In this document: positions 11,056 through 21,737 of the stretch, piece by piece
Position numbering within the stretch: position 1 is the stretch's first letter
How the letters are laid out: every line of letters starts with the position of its first letter
NCBI GenBank assembly: GCA_023375785.1
Contig: SZWC01006897.1
Location: forward strand, 70,046-134,045
Direction of reading: 5' to 3'
DNA from: Penium margaritaceum
Lineage: Eukaryota; Streptophyta; Zygnematophyceae; Desmidiales; Peniaceae
Length of the DNA: 64,000 bases
The notes under the pieces: model-generated
Databases searched by the model: none
The model's input: the letters and a program-made list of their open reading frames with translations, nothing else
What the model was told of the DNA's origin: nothing
Program-made: the position numbers and the translations under genes

Positions 11056-11984
11056 AGTACCATTTTTCCGTCCTCCTTGCGCATCTGCTTCTCAGCGGCT
11101 GCTGATGTTGAGGCTGTTGCTGCTGCTGCCACTGCTGCTACTGCTGCTGCTCTCTCGCACCGCCACTCAGACCGCTGGCCTGCTCTCCCTCTCTCGGGGA
11201 CAGTGGAGATGCGGACTCACTCCCCGCCTCCTCGTTTAGCTCCACTGCTGCCGGCGCCTTGGACTCATTGTCCAACTCGGCTGAATGCAAGTTCGCCGCT
11301 CCAACATCGCCTTGATGGTTCTCACCGGCTAAAGCCAATGGGACGTCACCCTCTTTTGCGTCCTCCGGCATCTCCCCCTTGAGGAGTGGCAGCCACTCCC
11401 CCCGCTTGGAGAGACCCACGTCCTTGTCCGTCCAACGGCTATCCTCGTCAAACGTGACATTGTGACTCTTCACGATCTGCTGCCTCCGCGTGTCGAAGAG
11501 CCGGTACGCCTTTCTCCCGCTCTCGTACCCGACGCAGATACACCGGCAAGTCCGCGGGTCCAGCTTGCCCCGCCCGTCCCGTGCCTGCACAACAGCACGT
11601 GCAACACAACCAAACATGCAGAGGTGTGCCACAGTTGCCTTCCTCCCGCTCCACACTACTTGTGGCGTCCTCCACACCTTGGACTCTGCGTCTTTTAGCG
11701 GCTTCTTCGGCGTCAGGTTCATGATGTATGCCGCTGTTCGTGCCGCCTCACCCTAATACCGCTGTGCGAGGCCGGCATCGCTCAACATGGACCGGACCAT
11801 GTTGAGGATGGTGCAGTTTGCCCTCTCGGCAATACCGTTCTGTTGCAGAGTGTGGCGTAGTTTTCTGCCACGAGATGCCCTTGCTCTTCATCCATGCCAA
11901 GCAGCCCTCGTACTCGCCACCGTTGTCGCTCTGGAACGCCTTCACCTTCAACTCTGTTTGCCGCTCCACAGCCGCCACAAATTC
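11056..11984 (-). pseudogene. Copia D integrase C-terminal half and linker
   Basis: The catalytic Asp block reads FQSDNGGEYEGCLAWMKSKG. A frameshift then destroys the NGIAER block that should carry the catalytic Glu (seen as CNRTVLPRG-like out-of-frame sequence). The frame resumes at about 11722 with MNLTPKKPLKD, PQVVWSGRKATVAHL, GYESGRKAYRLFDTRRQQI and an acidic, then Gln-rich, linker. Integrase is therefore broken. Confidence 0.8.
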
Positions 11985-12779
11985 CTACATGCACGACAAG
12001 ACATCGCTCTTCCTCTTGATGATGTAGAGGTAGAGCTTGCAGCTGTGGTCGTCAATGAAGGTGACAAAGTAGCACGTCCCACCAATGGAGGGCTCAAATG
12101 GTCCACACACATCTGTGTGCACCACCTCCAACTTCGCCGATGCACGCGTCCCTTTGCCATCAAAGGGCTGCCGTGTCATCTTGCCCACCACGCATGGCTC
12201 GTACACGGAATTCTTGGCTGCATCAAGGCCCTTGGCCTCAAGGCCTCGCACCACTACCTTCTTCGTCATATCCCTCATAGTTGAGGGAGCATTGTGACAT
12301 AGGCAGCGGTACCATAGGTCCAGATTTCTTTCATCCTTTGTTGCGAGGTTGACGGCGTCAGTCCTCACTGCATCGGTAAGAACCTTGGTACAAAGAAGGT
12401 ACAGGTCCTCCTCCCTCTTGCCACGTACAATCACCTCACCATCCCCCTCGTTCCGGATGATGGCCTCTTTCTTATTGAAGAGTACCTCGAGCCCCTTGTC
12501 CGTAAGGCGGCTCACTGACAGCAGGTTTGCCCCAAAATTGGGCATGTGGAGCACATCGTAGATGGTACACGGAATGAATTTCCCATTCACCACCAACTCG
12601 ATGCGTACATTGCCTTCGCCCGCGGCCAACTCCATTTTTACGTTGGCCACTGTCATGCGCCGCCCGGTGGCTCTATAGGCGACGAATGCCGCCCTGTTGC
12701 ATTCTGTGTGGCGGTCTGTTCTGGAGTCGATCACCGTGACTTCCGGATCTGTCCAGTCAGTAGACTCCCTGGCCATCAT
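11985..12779 (-). pseudogene. Copia D protease and integrase N-terminal half
   Basis: 265 open codons. The protease motif reads VIDSRTDRH where A2 has VIDSGSGRH: the Gly of D-S-G is replaced by Arg, so activity is doubtful. The integrase zinc region is also eroded (LWYRCLCHNAPS for LHRRLCHISPS, and VYEPC for VCEPC). HTDVCGPF and FIDDHS are intact. A stop follows at 11985 after KSDVLSCM. Confidence 0.85.
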
Positions 12780-13582
12780 GGCTTGGGTGTCCTTCTTTAC
12801 GTCCTTCCCGGGCTGGTCCGACTTCTTGTTGGGACAATCGCGTGCATAGTGGCCCTGTTTGCCACAGTTGTAACATTCCCCCTTGATGTCACCTCTCTTG
12901 GTGCCCTGCTTGGCACCCTTTCCCCTCTTTCCCCCCCCCCTCCACCTTGAGGGCGGATGGCATAGGCGGAACTTGATGTTGCCCCGCTCCCTCTACCACC
13001 ACGCCGCATCCATTCGTTGCGGACGTACACAGCCACCTTCGGGTACTTCAGCACATCGGTGGACCAACCGCCTACGGCAGTGATCATGGGACTCAAACTG
13101 TCCGGCAAGGCCAGAAGGAGGATCATGGCTTGCAGCTGAGGGTCAACCTTCCATCCGATGGCTACGCACTTGGTAGTGAGGGACTCAATCTGCTGCAGGA
13201 TCTCCATGATGTCGTCGCCTTTGTTGGCTCGGAGGGTGACAAGCCTCTTGAAGACAAAGAGCTGGTTAGCGAGGTTGGTGGAATGGTAGATGGTGTAGAG
13301 TTTCTTCTAGGCCTCCGTGGCCTCCGTGTATCCTTGAATCAGTGCGCGCTGCGGCGGAGCTAGCGCTAACACGAACAATACAAGCACCTTCTTGTTGCGC
13401 TTCTTGTACTTGTCCACTTCCTCCGGCTTCGCGGTATCTTGAGGTGGGGTCTCTTCACCGTTGACCAGCTCAAGCAAGCCCTTTTCATCGAGGTAGACCT
13501 CAAACTGCCACCTCCACAAAGGGAAGCCGTTCCCATCAAACTTGGAGACGGCGCCGATGCTCTCTTGCTTGATCGTTGCCAC
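12780..13582 (-). pseudogene. Copia D gag
   Basis: The start codon equivalent at 13582 is GTG (relatives have ATG), then ATIKQESIGAVSKFDGNGF. A TAG at 13307-13309 replaces the conserved Trp of the AEAWSKL block. The capsid region LANQLFVFKRLVTLRANKGD follows. A run of C bases at about 12929-12941 lies at a frameshift, so the zinc knuckle is read in another frame; translated there it still has the C-x2-C-x4-H-x4-C pattern. Start loss, stop and frameshift make gag non-functional. Confidence 0.85.
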
Positions 13583-13632
13583 GGCGCGTGGAGGTAGCCT
13601 GAAGGATAAGGAGCTAGGGTCCTTCTAGGCAC

Positions 13633-13647
13633 GCGGGCCCATAACCC
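13633..13647 (-). promoter_or_regulatory. Copia D primer-binding site (half-tRNA iMet type)
   Basis: Minus strand GGGTTATGGGCCCGC, two bases from the LTR; one base differs from the A and E sites. Complementary to the initiator tRNA-Met anticodon arm. Confidence 0.75.
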
Positions 13648-13649
13648 TT

Positions 13650-14372
13650 TGTTGGCTCTAGTGGGTGTGGAAGCACCCTCAAGGATGTCTAGCTCTCACT
13701 AAAACATACTACCAGTGTTTGGGCAGCCAATGGACACTAATGGTGAAGAGTGTAGAGTACAAGGATCACGGATAGGAGTGGACAGAACACGTCGCATTCA
13801 GTAGATCTGAATCGAAACATGTTTTTGTTCCTTAGCATAGTGAGATTACATCAGATCCTTATATCATGTGATCTAAGCTTTCCAACACATCCAAGCACAC
13901 CCAAAATGGAGCAGTAGAGCCGCTCCTACGGCCGTCAAAGTAACCCTTGGTAGAGCCGCCCACCTGGCCTTGCACTCTAGGCAACGGGAGACGCTTCGAC
14001 GATGACCCGTCGAAGCGCCTTTCCTCGCCCAGAAGTCAAAGTGAAGTTCATCCTGGTCAAGGAGTTCCTTTCGTTACCTCATTCATGTTCCTGGTGCATT
14101 TGGAGCCCATTAGGAATGAACTCGGATCACTGGCGGTGGAAAATCCTGCCACCCATTGTGGGTACCAGATTCCACCCGGCCAACACCCGATTTTCAGGCT
14201 AGGCTAAATTTCTGAATACTCACTCAAATCGAGTGATTCACAGCTTGATCCTGCATGGAAAATTCCAAGGAATCCAAATCTAAAGTGAGATTATCTGTTC
14301 GACCACTCCTCAGTGGTCTAACCAGGGAGTACGATCAACGACACTCATGGCAAGGGGCAGACCATGTCAACA
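13650..14372 (-). repeat. Copia D 5' LTR
   Basis: 723 bases from TGTTGG to CAACA, followed by the CGTGA duplication. The hairpin seen in the partner LTR is kept as a 9-bp stem at 13993-14016. Confidence 0.9.
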
Positions 14373-14377
14373 CGTGA
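14373..14377. repeat. Copia D target duplication, right copy (CGTGA)
   Basis: Identical to 8658-8662. Confidence 0.9.
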
Positions 14378-14872
14378 CCCAGGAGTACAGTTTGTTACCA
14401 AAGGACTTGGTCAGTATATCTACTGCAGGTCCGCAGACAAGTTTTGAACCTCATCCAACCCCATCACCAAAACTGACAAAAACCTTATTGAAACATACCC
14501 CAAAGGCACTCGGGGAACCGCCACAATGTGTAGGGAGACCTGTTCCTCCTCGAAGGTGAAGGCACCTTGGCGGACGGGCACCACGCGCACTGCAAACTGA
14601 GCAGCTACATTGGTGTGCTGCGTCTTGGAAAACATTACAAACTCCATGGTTAACCGAGTTGCACACGGTTATTGGAAAGCTTGTAAGTAGCATTACAACC
14701 CATCACATCATTTCTATGTCCAAAACCTAACAAAAATTGCTATTTGTCTCTTTGCAAAAGTGGCTGTCTTGCAACTCTTTCAGATTTCCTTGTTATGTAG
14801 CTTGAGGTGACGATGAAGCCTGCGCTTAGTCTCAGAACCCACACAAAACCAAGCCGGAAACCCAAGAGGCTA
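14378..14872 (+). repeat. Copia B LTR fragment
   Basis: Aligns in order with the B1 LTRs from 'acagtttgttac' through 'aggtccgc', 'ccgccacaatg' and 'ttgcaaaagtg' to the 'cacaaaac' block near the LTR end. It is heavily diverged. It is the target region of copia D on its left and abuts a gypsy protease fragment on its right. Confidence 0.7.
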
Positions 14873-15045
14873 TGTTGTAAGCCCACATGATTCATAAAAG
14901 AAAAAACAATGAGAGGCCCTCCCATCCAGAAATGTAGATACCGGTCTGTATTACTTTTGCAACCCCTCGATTGCACCCATAGCAATTTCACAAGTTGGTC
15001 TTCCTCGTATCCCCTGTCAAACATTGCAATCTCAGAAACCCTCAT
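14873..15045 (-). pseudogene. Gypsy protease fragment (probably element G)
   Basis: The minus-strand reading RVSEIAMFDRGYEEDQ is matched by RVSENVKFDQGYEDDQ at 49656 onward, and LHFWMGGPLIVFSF corresponds to LALLDGGASHSFVS there. This is the aspartic protease of a Ty3/gypsy pol. The catalytic Asp is replaced by Met. Strand and order fit the gag remnants of element G at 15549-15748 and 29949-31152, so it is probably the same old element. Confidence 0.6.
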
Positions 15046-15548
15046 CTATAGTCTTGAGAGCCGCTCATATGGGTGATGGGTCAACACAGACTTTTCTGAC
15101 CGGACAATCGTGGGGATGCAGACTGTGTGCAGGTTGATGTTTCAGAAGAACAATGATCATTTCTGTCTTCATTTGTACCCCGTGTATGTAGCTGGTGTGT
15201 GTTGATATTTGCTGGTCATTACATGCTCTTTTCTACAGCCTGATAAAAAGTGAAGAAAAACTTCAGTCGGTACAGCATGTCGGTATGCGGGGAGTCATCA
15301 GCCAGATTTTCCCTGCAAACATCAAACATGATGCACTTCTGATCATGCGTGATTATAGACATCCCTGCTTGCCTGTCTAGCTGCCCCCCCTAAAACAGCT
15401 TCACCTTCAGCTAAGGAATGTACTAGGCACCAGTCAGCCACATGATCCTACCTAGCCCATGGAGCGCTACAGAAGCTCAAACGCTCAGACGCTCAGAGTG
15501 TGATGATGCGCAGAAATGTGACATGATGATGCGGTGTCAAGAAGCAAC
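15046..15548. other. Unassigned spacer within gypsy G
   Basis: If G is one element this should hold the end of gag and the lead-in to protease. I could not recognise a conserved block in any frame. Confidence 0.35.
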
Positions 15549-15748
15549 TCATGCATGGGCACTGTGTGCTATGTGGATACATGTGCATACCCAGGTCATG
15601 GACCTAGGTGCTGAGGGCTCTGTGGGCTCTGGCAGGTGCAGATCCGGATGTGCCCCCTGAGTGTTGCCCATGGGCACAGCCTCCATCACGCCATACACAT
15701 GATGGGTCCACTCCGGCACTCGGACTGGTACCGTGGAGAACAACGGGA
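15549..15748 (-). pseudogene. Gypsy G gag, distal part
   Basis: Minus-strand codons VPVRVPEWTHHVYGVMEAVP run to a TGA at 15549. If the A2/A3 stack and hAT-1 are removed, this frame is continuous with the Gln/Pro-rich gag frame at 29949 (PFAYPG joined to PYYIPLFST). That continuity is the evidence that both pieces belong to the element the stack invaded. Family assignment to Ty3/gypsy rests on the nearby protease fragment. Confidence 0.55.
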
Positions 15749-15753
15749 TGTAG
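15749..15753. repeat. Copia A2 target duplication, left copy (TGTAG)
   Basis: TGTAG precedes the left LTR and is repeated at 25296-25300 after the split right LTR. Confidence 0.9.
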
Positions 15754-16453
15754 TGTTGGTCTGAGGGTGAGTGTGCACCCTGGAGGGTCCCTAGCAGTGG
15801 TTGTTTCACACCACCAACTGTTTTTGGAGAGACTGAAACTGTGGAGGCAACTAGTTCCAAGGATGGCAGAAAACAGGTCAGCAATTGACGCAATAGTTTT
15901 GGCCTCAATTGGATGGGAATTAACACTTTATCAAGGCTCACAAGCAGTGGAATTTTATAGCCACTGATCTAAGGTTTCCAGAACACCAAAGCATGCCAGA
16001 TTTGGAGCTTCCTAGCAGATTCTATGGCTTCTAGAGTGCTCCTTGGTAGGCTGTCCTTTTCCCACCTAGGAAGGCATCCCTTCCCTCCTTTAGAAGCTTC
16101 TGCCCCTTCCTAGATTCCTCAGCTTGCTTCTAGTAGGAAGGAAGGTGTCCAGAAGACCAAGACACCTCTAGATGCCTTGTAGGTCAAGTCACCCCTTCTA
16201 GAAGGTGTGCCACCTTCTTGGACCCTCACCTGGCCTTCTAGAAACATAAAGAGGAACTCTAGAGGTTGAGCTAGCTTCCTGGCATCTATTTTCCACCTCC
16301 CTTGAGGCAGGGCAGAATTTCATCTTGTGGGACTTGAACCCGGGCCCCTGCTTCTAGAGGTGGACACCATTAACCACTAAGCCACTAAGGCTTGTCTTTT
16401 CGGTGTTCCTTTTTGGAGTCACTCCTGCCATGGTGAGGAGCATCATTCCAACA
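15754..16453 (-). repeat. Copia A2 3' LTR
   Basis: 700 bases, TGTTGG to CCAACA, followed on the right by the plus-strand image of the polypurine tract (atctcccccttgc). Confidence 0.92.
16329..16384 (-). promoter_or_regulatory. tRNA-like A/B-box segment in copia A LTR
   Basis: In element sense the A box is TGGCTTAGTGGTTAATGG (16367-16384) and the B box is GGGTTCAAGTCCC (16329-16341). Between them is a CCTCTAGAGG palindrome where an anticodon arm would be. The same segment is in the A3 LTRs (about 21606-21674 and 24808-24874), the right A2 LTR (about 25166-25232) and the solo LTR (about 51819-51886). No paired acceptor stem is visible, so this is a tRNA-derived or tRNA-like module, not a tRNA gene. 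Whether RNA polymerase III uses it is unknown. Confidence 0.6.
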
Positions 16454-16504
16454 ATCTCCCCCTTGCGCGTCACCCATGGCAGTTGTCCATGCTCAGCGTG
16501 CAAC

Positions 16505-18334
16505 TCAAGAGGCTTGGGAAAGCCCAAGCTCCATACAAGTAGCATCATGCCTGTCCTTGAGTTGCGCCTTTGTCATGGCATCAGCAAGCATGTGCTTTGT
16601 GCCGCAATGCACAAGCACCACATCACCCTTTGCAATAAGGTCTCGTGCAAAGTGATACCGGATCTCTATGTACTTGGTCCTCCAGTGTAGCACAGGGTTC
16701 TTGGTCAGACTGATGGCACTCATGTTTTCAACATTGAGTGCCGTTGGCTTCTTTTGCGGCACCGCAGTCTCCATGAGTAATCGCCGCAGCCATAGTGCCT
16801 CCTTTGCGGCTTCCGCGAGCGCAATATACTCCGCCTCAGTGCTGGATAGAGCCACACTGTCCTACTTCCGGCTTCCCCAAGACACCGCTGCACCACCAAG
16901 CACAAAAACATAGCCTGATGTCGACTTGCGGTCATCAATGTCACCTGCCCAGTCAGCATCAGAGTAGCCAACCAACTCGAGGGAGTCAGTCCGGGCTCCC
17001 CCTCCAAACACAAGTCGCGAATGTGTCATTGCCTTCAAGTAGCGGAGGATTCTCTTCACCGCTTGCAAATGTAGCGGCCCCGGATCAGCGACATAGCGGC
17101 TCACTTGTCCTTCAGCAAAGGCAAGGTCAGGCCGCGTCGCCACCATGGCATACATCATGCTGCCAACTGCGGATTGGTACGGTACTCCAGCCATCTCCGC
17201 CTTCTCGTCCTCCGTGCTCGGGCCCATGCTCAAGCTCAGCTCACATGTCGTTGTCATAGGTGTGCTGATGGGGTTGCACTCCTCCATGTTGTAGCGGCGG
17301 AGCACCTCCTGCACATATTTTTCTTGAACCATCTCTAGTGTGCGTGCTTTGCGGTCCCTCTTGATGGCAATGCCGAGGTAGTACTCAAGCTCACCCATGT
17401 CTGTCATCTTGAACCGGCCGCCAAGCTGTTGCTTCAGGCTCTTGAGCTCCCCCTCATCCGAAGACACAAGGATGAGGTCATCCACGTAGAGGACGACAAT
17501 TAGGTGGATTCCTGGCTGATGATGCATGTACACGCTGTGATCGGCCTCGCAGCGCTTGAAGCCAAGCTCACCCATGAAACAATCCATCTTGAGGTACCAC
17601 ATGAGCGGAGCTTGCTTCAGTCCATAGTGCGCCCTGCGAAGCCGGCACACCTTACCTTGCGGCGCATCCACCCCCTCTGGCACCTCCATGTAGACTTCCT
17701 TGTCCAAGTCGCCATTGAGAACACGGTTTTCACGTCCATTTGGTGGATTGCGTAGTCGCGTGCCGCTGCCACCGAGAGGATAGTACGGATGGAGGCAAAC
17801 TTGGCAACTGGTGCAAAGGTCTCGTCGTAGTGCTCCCCTTTTTCTCTGGGCATATCCTTTCGCCACCAGCCGCGCCTTGTACCGCTCCACTTTCCCCTCC
17901 TTTGTGAGCTTCTTCCGGAAGATCCACTTGGAGCGGATGATTTTCTCGCCCTCCGGCCGGTCAACCAGCTCCCAAGTGCCGTTCTCCTCGTGGGAGGCAA
18001 GCTCAGATTTCATTGCTCCCTCCCACTCAGCCCCATCCTTCGGCTGTAGTGCCTCCTTTACAGATTGAGGCTCCTCTTGCGTGAAGAAGACTTGTGCAAA
18101 CCCAGTCCTAATTCCCTTGTCGGCATCATATCTTTTTGTCCTTCTTCGCACATGGTTACTCGTGCGGGGCTCTTGAGGCGGTTGTTGTTGTTGCTGTCCC
18201 CTTTTGGCGCCATCCTCTCCAAGCGCCTGCTCCCCCTCTCTTGGAGACCTTGGACACATCTGTTGACTCCCCACCTCTACGTCCATCTCCGGTGCTTCGG
18301 ATTCCTCATCCAAACTGGTCGGAATAAAGTCTCC
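16505..18334 (-). pseudogene. Copia A2 reverse transcriptase-RNase H
   Basis: Continuous frame 18334-16862 (about 490 codons), then a TAG (CAG in relatives) and a further 117 codons to 16505. Order: acidic linker, Gln-rich run, EENGTWELVDRP, SKWIFRKKL, YVDD in VLYVDDLILVSS, VPYQSAVGSMMYAMVATRP, YSDADWAGD, DRKSTSGYVF, then after the stop DSVALSSTEAEY and HCGTKHMLADAMTKAQ. Between about 17850 and 17725 the frame reads nonsense while the true sequence (ETFAPVAKF, SVAAARDY, MDVKT) sits in another frame, so two opposite indels restore the frame. The first catalytic Asp is lost from the main frame. Confidence 0.88.
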
Positions 18335-18337
18335 CGC

Positions 18338-19168
18338 TCACCCATCCCTCAGGCGATGCTCTCCGATTGGTGGTGATGCGAGGATGTCACCCTCATTCAC
18401 GTCCTCCGGCGTCTCCCCCTCAAGGAGTGGCATCCACTCCCCCCTCTTGGAGAGACCTACCTCCTTGTCTGTCCAACGGCTTTTCTTGTCAAACGTGACG
18501 TCGCGACTCCGCACAATCTGCTGTCTCCTTGGGTCAAAGAGCCGATACGCCTTGCTTCCGCTCTCATATCCAAGGAAAATACACCGGCGGGTACGCGGCT
18601 CCAACTTGCTCCGTCCCTCACCTGCCTGCACCATTGCATGTGCAACACAACCAAACGTGCGGAGGTGACCCACCGTCGGCTTCCTCCCGCTCCACACCTC
18701 TTGTGGCGTCTTCCACGCATTGCTCTCCTTGTCCTTCAGCGGCTTGGTCGGCATGAGATTCATGATGTACGCTGCTGTCCTTGCCGCCTCCGCCCAGTAC
18801 CGTTGTGTAAGGCCGGCGTCGCTCAACATGGATCGCACCATGTTAAGGATTGTGCGATACGCTCTCTCTGCGATGCCATTCTGTTGTGGGGAGTGTGGAG
18901 TTGTTTTCTGCCACTCACTCCCCTTGCTCTTCATCCACCCAAGGCACCCCGCATGTTCACCGCCGTTGTCACTCCGGAACGCCTTCACCTTCAACTCTGT
19001 TTGCCGCTCCACATCAGCCATAAACTCTTGCATGCACGCAAGGACCTCACTCTTCCGCTTCATTGGGTAGAGGTAGAGTTTCCCGCTGTGGTCATCGCTG
19101 AAGGTGAGGAAGTAGTGAGCTCCGCCGATGGAGCTCTCAAGCGGTCCACACACATCTGTGTGTACCAC
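18338..19168 (-). pseudogene. Copia A2 integrase catalytic core
   Basis: 277 open codons with all three D-D-E blocks present: HTDVCGPLESS, FRSDNGGEH and PQQNGIAERAYRT (Glu in IAER). FSDDHSGK stands for FIDDHS. The C-terminal region (PQEVWSGRKPTVGHL, GYESGSKAYRLFDPRRQQI) follows. The frame stops at a TGA (18335-18337) that corresponds to CGA in A1, a C-to-T change at a CpG. Upstream it is separated from the zinc region by a TAG at about 19178. Confidence 0.88.
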
Positions 19169-19180
19169 GGCCAGTTTTGC

Positions 19181-20623
19181 CTATGTACATGTCCCCATGG
19201 CGACAAACGGCTGCCGAGTTGATTCGCCAATGATGCATGGCTCACACACGGTCTCCTTGGTTCCATCAAGGCCGCTGATTTGGAGACCCCGCACCACTTC
19301 CCTCTTAGCCATCTCCTTCACGGTCGATGGAGAAATGTGGCAGAGTCGGCGGTGCAATAGGTCCAGGTCTCCTCCCTCCTTGGTTGCAACATTGGCAGCG
19401 TTGGACCCCACCGGGCTGCTGAGGATCTTCGCGCGTAGCAGGTACAAGTCCTCCTCCCTCTTGGCACGCACAATCACCTCACCTTTGCCCTCTTTGCGGA
19501 TGACGGCCTCCTTCTTTGTGAAGAGCACCTCAAGTCCCTTGTCGGCAAGGCGGCTGACGGAGAGCAGGTTTGCCCCAAAGTTGGGCATATGCAGCACATC
19601 GTAGATTGTGCTTGTGACAGGTTTGCCATCCACAATTGACTCAATGCGGACGTTACCCTCACTGGCGGCCACCTCTGTTTTTCCATTGGCCACCGTCATG
19701 CGTCTCTCCGAGGCGCCGTAGATGAGAAATGCCGCCCTGTTGCATTGCATGTGGCGGCCTGATCCGGAGTCGATGACGGCAACTCCCGGATCCTTCAAGT
19801 TTGTGGAGTTGTACGCCATAAGGGCGTGCTCATGTTTCTTCCCGCCCCGCTGCGACCGATGTGTTTTTTTCTTGGGACAGTTGTGCGCGTAGTGGCCCTC
19901 CTTACCGCAGTTGAAGCACTCCCCCTTCTTGTCACCCTTCTTAGTGCCCTGTTTGGCACCCTTCCACTTGTCGCCATGGCCTACACTTTGAGGATGAACT
20001 GTGTAAGCTGAAGTTGATGCCGCTGCACTCTCTCGACCGCCACGTCGCATCCACTCATTGTGCACGTACTCAGCAACCTTCGGGTACTTCAGCTCGTCGG
20101 AAGGCCAGCCACCAAGGACTGTGATCATGGGACTCCAACTGTCTGGCAAGGCCAGAAGGAGGATCATAGCTTGCAACTGAGAGTCGACCTCCCAACCCAT
20201 GGCCACGCACTCCGCTGCGAGGGACTCAATCTGCTGCATGATCTCCATGATGTTGTCGCCTTTGTTGGCTCGGAGGGTGACGAGCCGTTTGAAGATGAAG
20301 AGCTGATTGGCAAGGTTGCTTGACTGGTAGATGGAGCAAAGTTTTGACCATGCTTCCGCGGCCAGGGTGCATCCTTGGATGTGCCCAAGTTGTGGTGGGC
20401 ATGACGCGGACACAAGGAGCGCCAATGCCTTTTTGTTGCGCTTCTTGTATGCCTCCTTCACCTCAGCCATTGTAGTCTCCGGTGGAGCACTCTCATCACC
20501 TTTTACGAGCTCAAGCAGTCCCTTGTCGTCGAGGAAGACCTCAAACTGCCACCTCCACAAGGCAAAGCCTGTCCCATCAAACTTAAGGACAGCGCGGCTG
20601 CTCTCTTGCTCGCTGGTTTCCAT
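19181..20623 (-). pseudogene. Copia A2 gag, protease and integrase zinc region
   Basis: About 480 codons from the ATG at 20623 (METSEQES). Gag core FALWRWQFEVFL and LANQLFIFKRLVTLRANKGD; intact knuckle CFNCGKEGHYAHNC; protease VIDSGSGRH; pre-integrase zinc region LHRRLCHISPSTV with VCEPC. It ends at a TAG where relatives read into AKLAVVHTDVCG. It is the best-preserved gag-protease in the window. A frame open upstream to 20716 uses LTR/primer-site sequence and is not taken as coding. Confidence 0.88.
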
Positions 20624-20674
20624 GTCTTGCTGTTGTAAGCATGAAATCAAGCTGGCTTTGAACCCCTTAGAGGC

Positions 20675-20689
20675 GTGGGCCCATAACCC
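20675..20689 (-). promoter_or_regulatory. Copia A2 primer-binding site (half-tRNA iMet type)
   Basis: Minus strand GGGTTATGGGCCCAC, an exact complement of the plant initiator tRNA-Met anticodon arm, two bases from the 5' LTR. Confidence 0.82.
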
Positions 20690-20691
20690 TT

Positions 20692-21038
20692 TGTTGGTCT
20701 GAGGGTGAGTATGCACCCTGGAGGGTCCCTAGCAGTGGCTGTTTCACACCACCAACTGTTTTTGGAGAGACTGAAACTGTGGAGGCAACTAGTTCCAAGG
20801 ATGGCAGAAAACTGGTCAGAGATTGAGGAAATAGTTTTGGCCTCAATCGGATGGGAATTAACACTTAATGAAGGCTCACAAGAAGTGGCATTTTATAGCC
20901 ACTGATCTAAGGTTTCCAGAACACCAAAGCATGCCAGATTTGGAGCTTCCTAGCGGATTCTATGGCTTCTAGAGTGCTCCTTGGTAGGCTGTCCTTTTCT
21001 TACCTAGGAAGGCATCCCTTCCCTCCTCTAGAAGCTTC
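20692..21038 (-). repeat. Copia A2 5' LTR, first part
   Basis: The first 347 bases of the LTR, cut at ...GCTTC where A3 inserted. The remainder is 24943-25295. Confidence 0.92.
21034..21038. repeat. Copia A3 target duplication, left copy (GCTTC)
   Basis: GCTTC of the A2 LTR, repeated at 24938-24942. Confidence 0.9.
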
Positions 21039-21737
21039 TGTTGGCCTGAGGGTGAGTGTGCACCCTGGAGGGTCCCTAGCAGTGGCTGGTTCACACCACC
21101 AACTGTTTTTGGAGAGACTGAAACTGTGGAGGCAACTGGTTCCAAGGATGGCAAACTCTGGTCAGAGAGTGTGGCAATAGTTTTAGCCTCAATTGACTGG
21201 GAATGAACACTTGATCAAGGCTCACAAGCAGTGGAATTTTATAGCCACTGATCTAAGCTTTCAAGAACACCAAATCATGCCAGATTTGGAGTTTCCTAGC
21301 AAATTCTATGGCTTCTAGAGTGCTCCTTGGTAGGCTGTTCTTTTCCCACCTAGGAAGGCATCCATTCCCTCCTCTAGAAGCTTCTGCCCCTTCCTAGATT
21401 CCTCAGCTTGCTTCTAGTAGGAGGGAAGGTGTCCAGAAGACCAAGACACCTCTAGATGCCTTGTAGGACAAGTCACCCCTCCTAGAAGGTGTGCCACCTT
21501 CCTGGACCCTCACCTGGCCTTCTAGAAACTTAAAGAGGAACTCTAGAGGTTGAGCTAGCTTCCTGGCATCTATTTTCCACCTCCCTTGAGGCAGGGCAGA
21601 ATTTCATCTTGAGGGACTTGAACCCGGGCCGTGCCTCTAGAGGTGGATACCATTAACCACTAAGCCACCTTGGCTTGTCTTTTTTGGTGTTCCTTTTTGG
21701 AGTCACTCCTGCCATGGTGAGGAGCAGTACTCCAGCA
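21039..21737 (-). repeat. Copia A3 3' LTR
   Basis: 699 bases, TGTTGG to CCAGCA (partner LTR ends CCAACA). Confidence 0.92.

Larger units (their letters stand above)
8663..14372 (-). mobile_element. Copia D, complete structure, dead coding region
   Basis: A full-length Ty1/copia element of 5,710 bases in minus orientation: left (3') LTR 8663-9378, polypurine tract just right of it (atctcccccttgc on the plus strand), RNase H, reverse transcriptase, integrase, protease, gag, half-tRNA primer site 13633-13647, and right (5') LTR 13650-14372. The CGTGA duplication at both ends shows one clean insertion. The LTRs differ by about 10% over the first 285 bases by eye, the most of any pair here. Its target lies at the edge of an older copia B LTR fragment (14378 onward). 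Confidence 0.92.
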
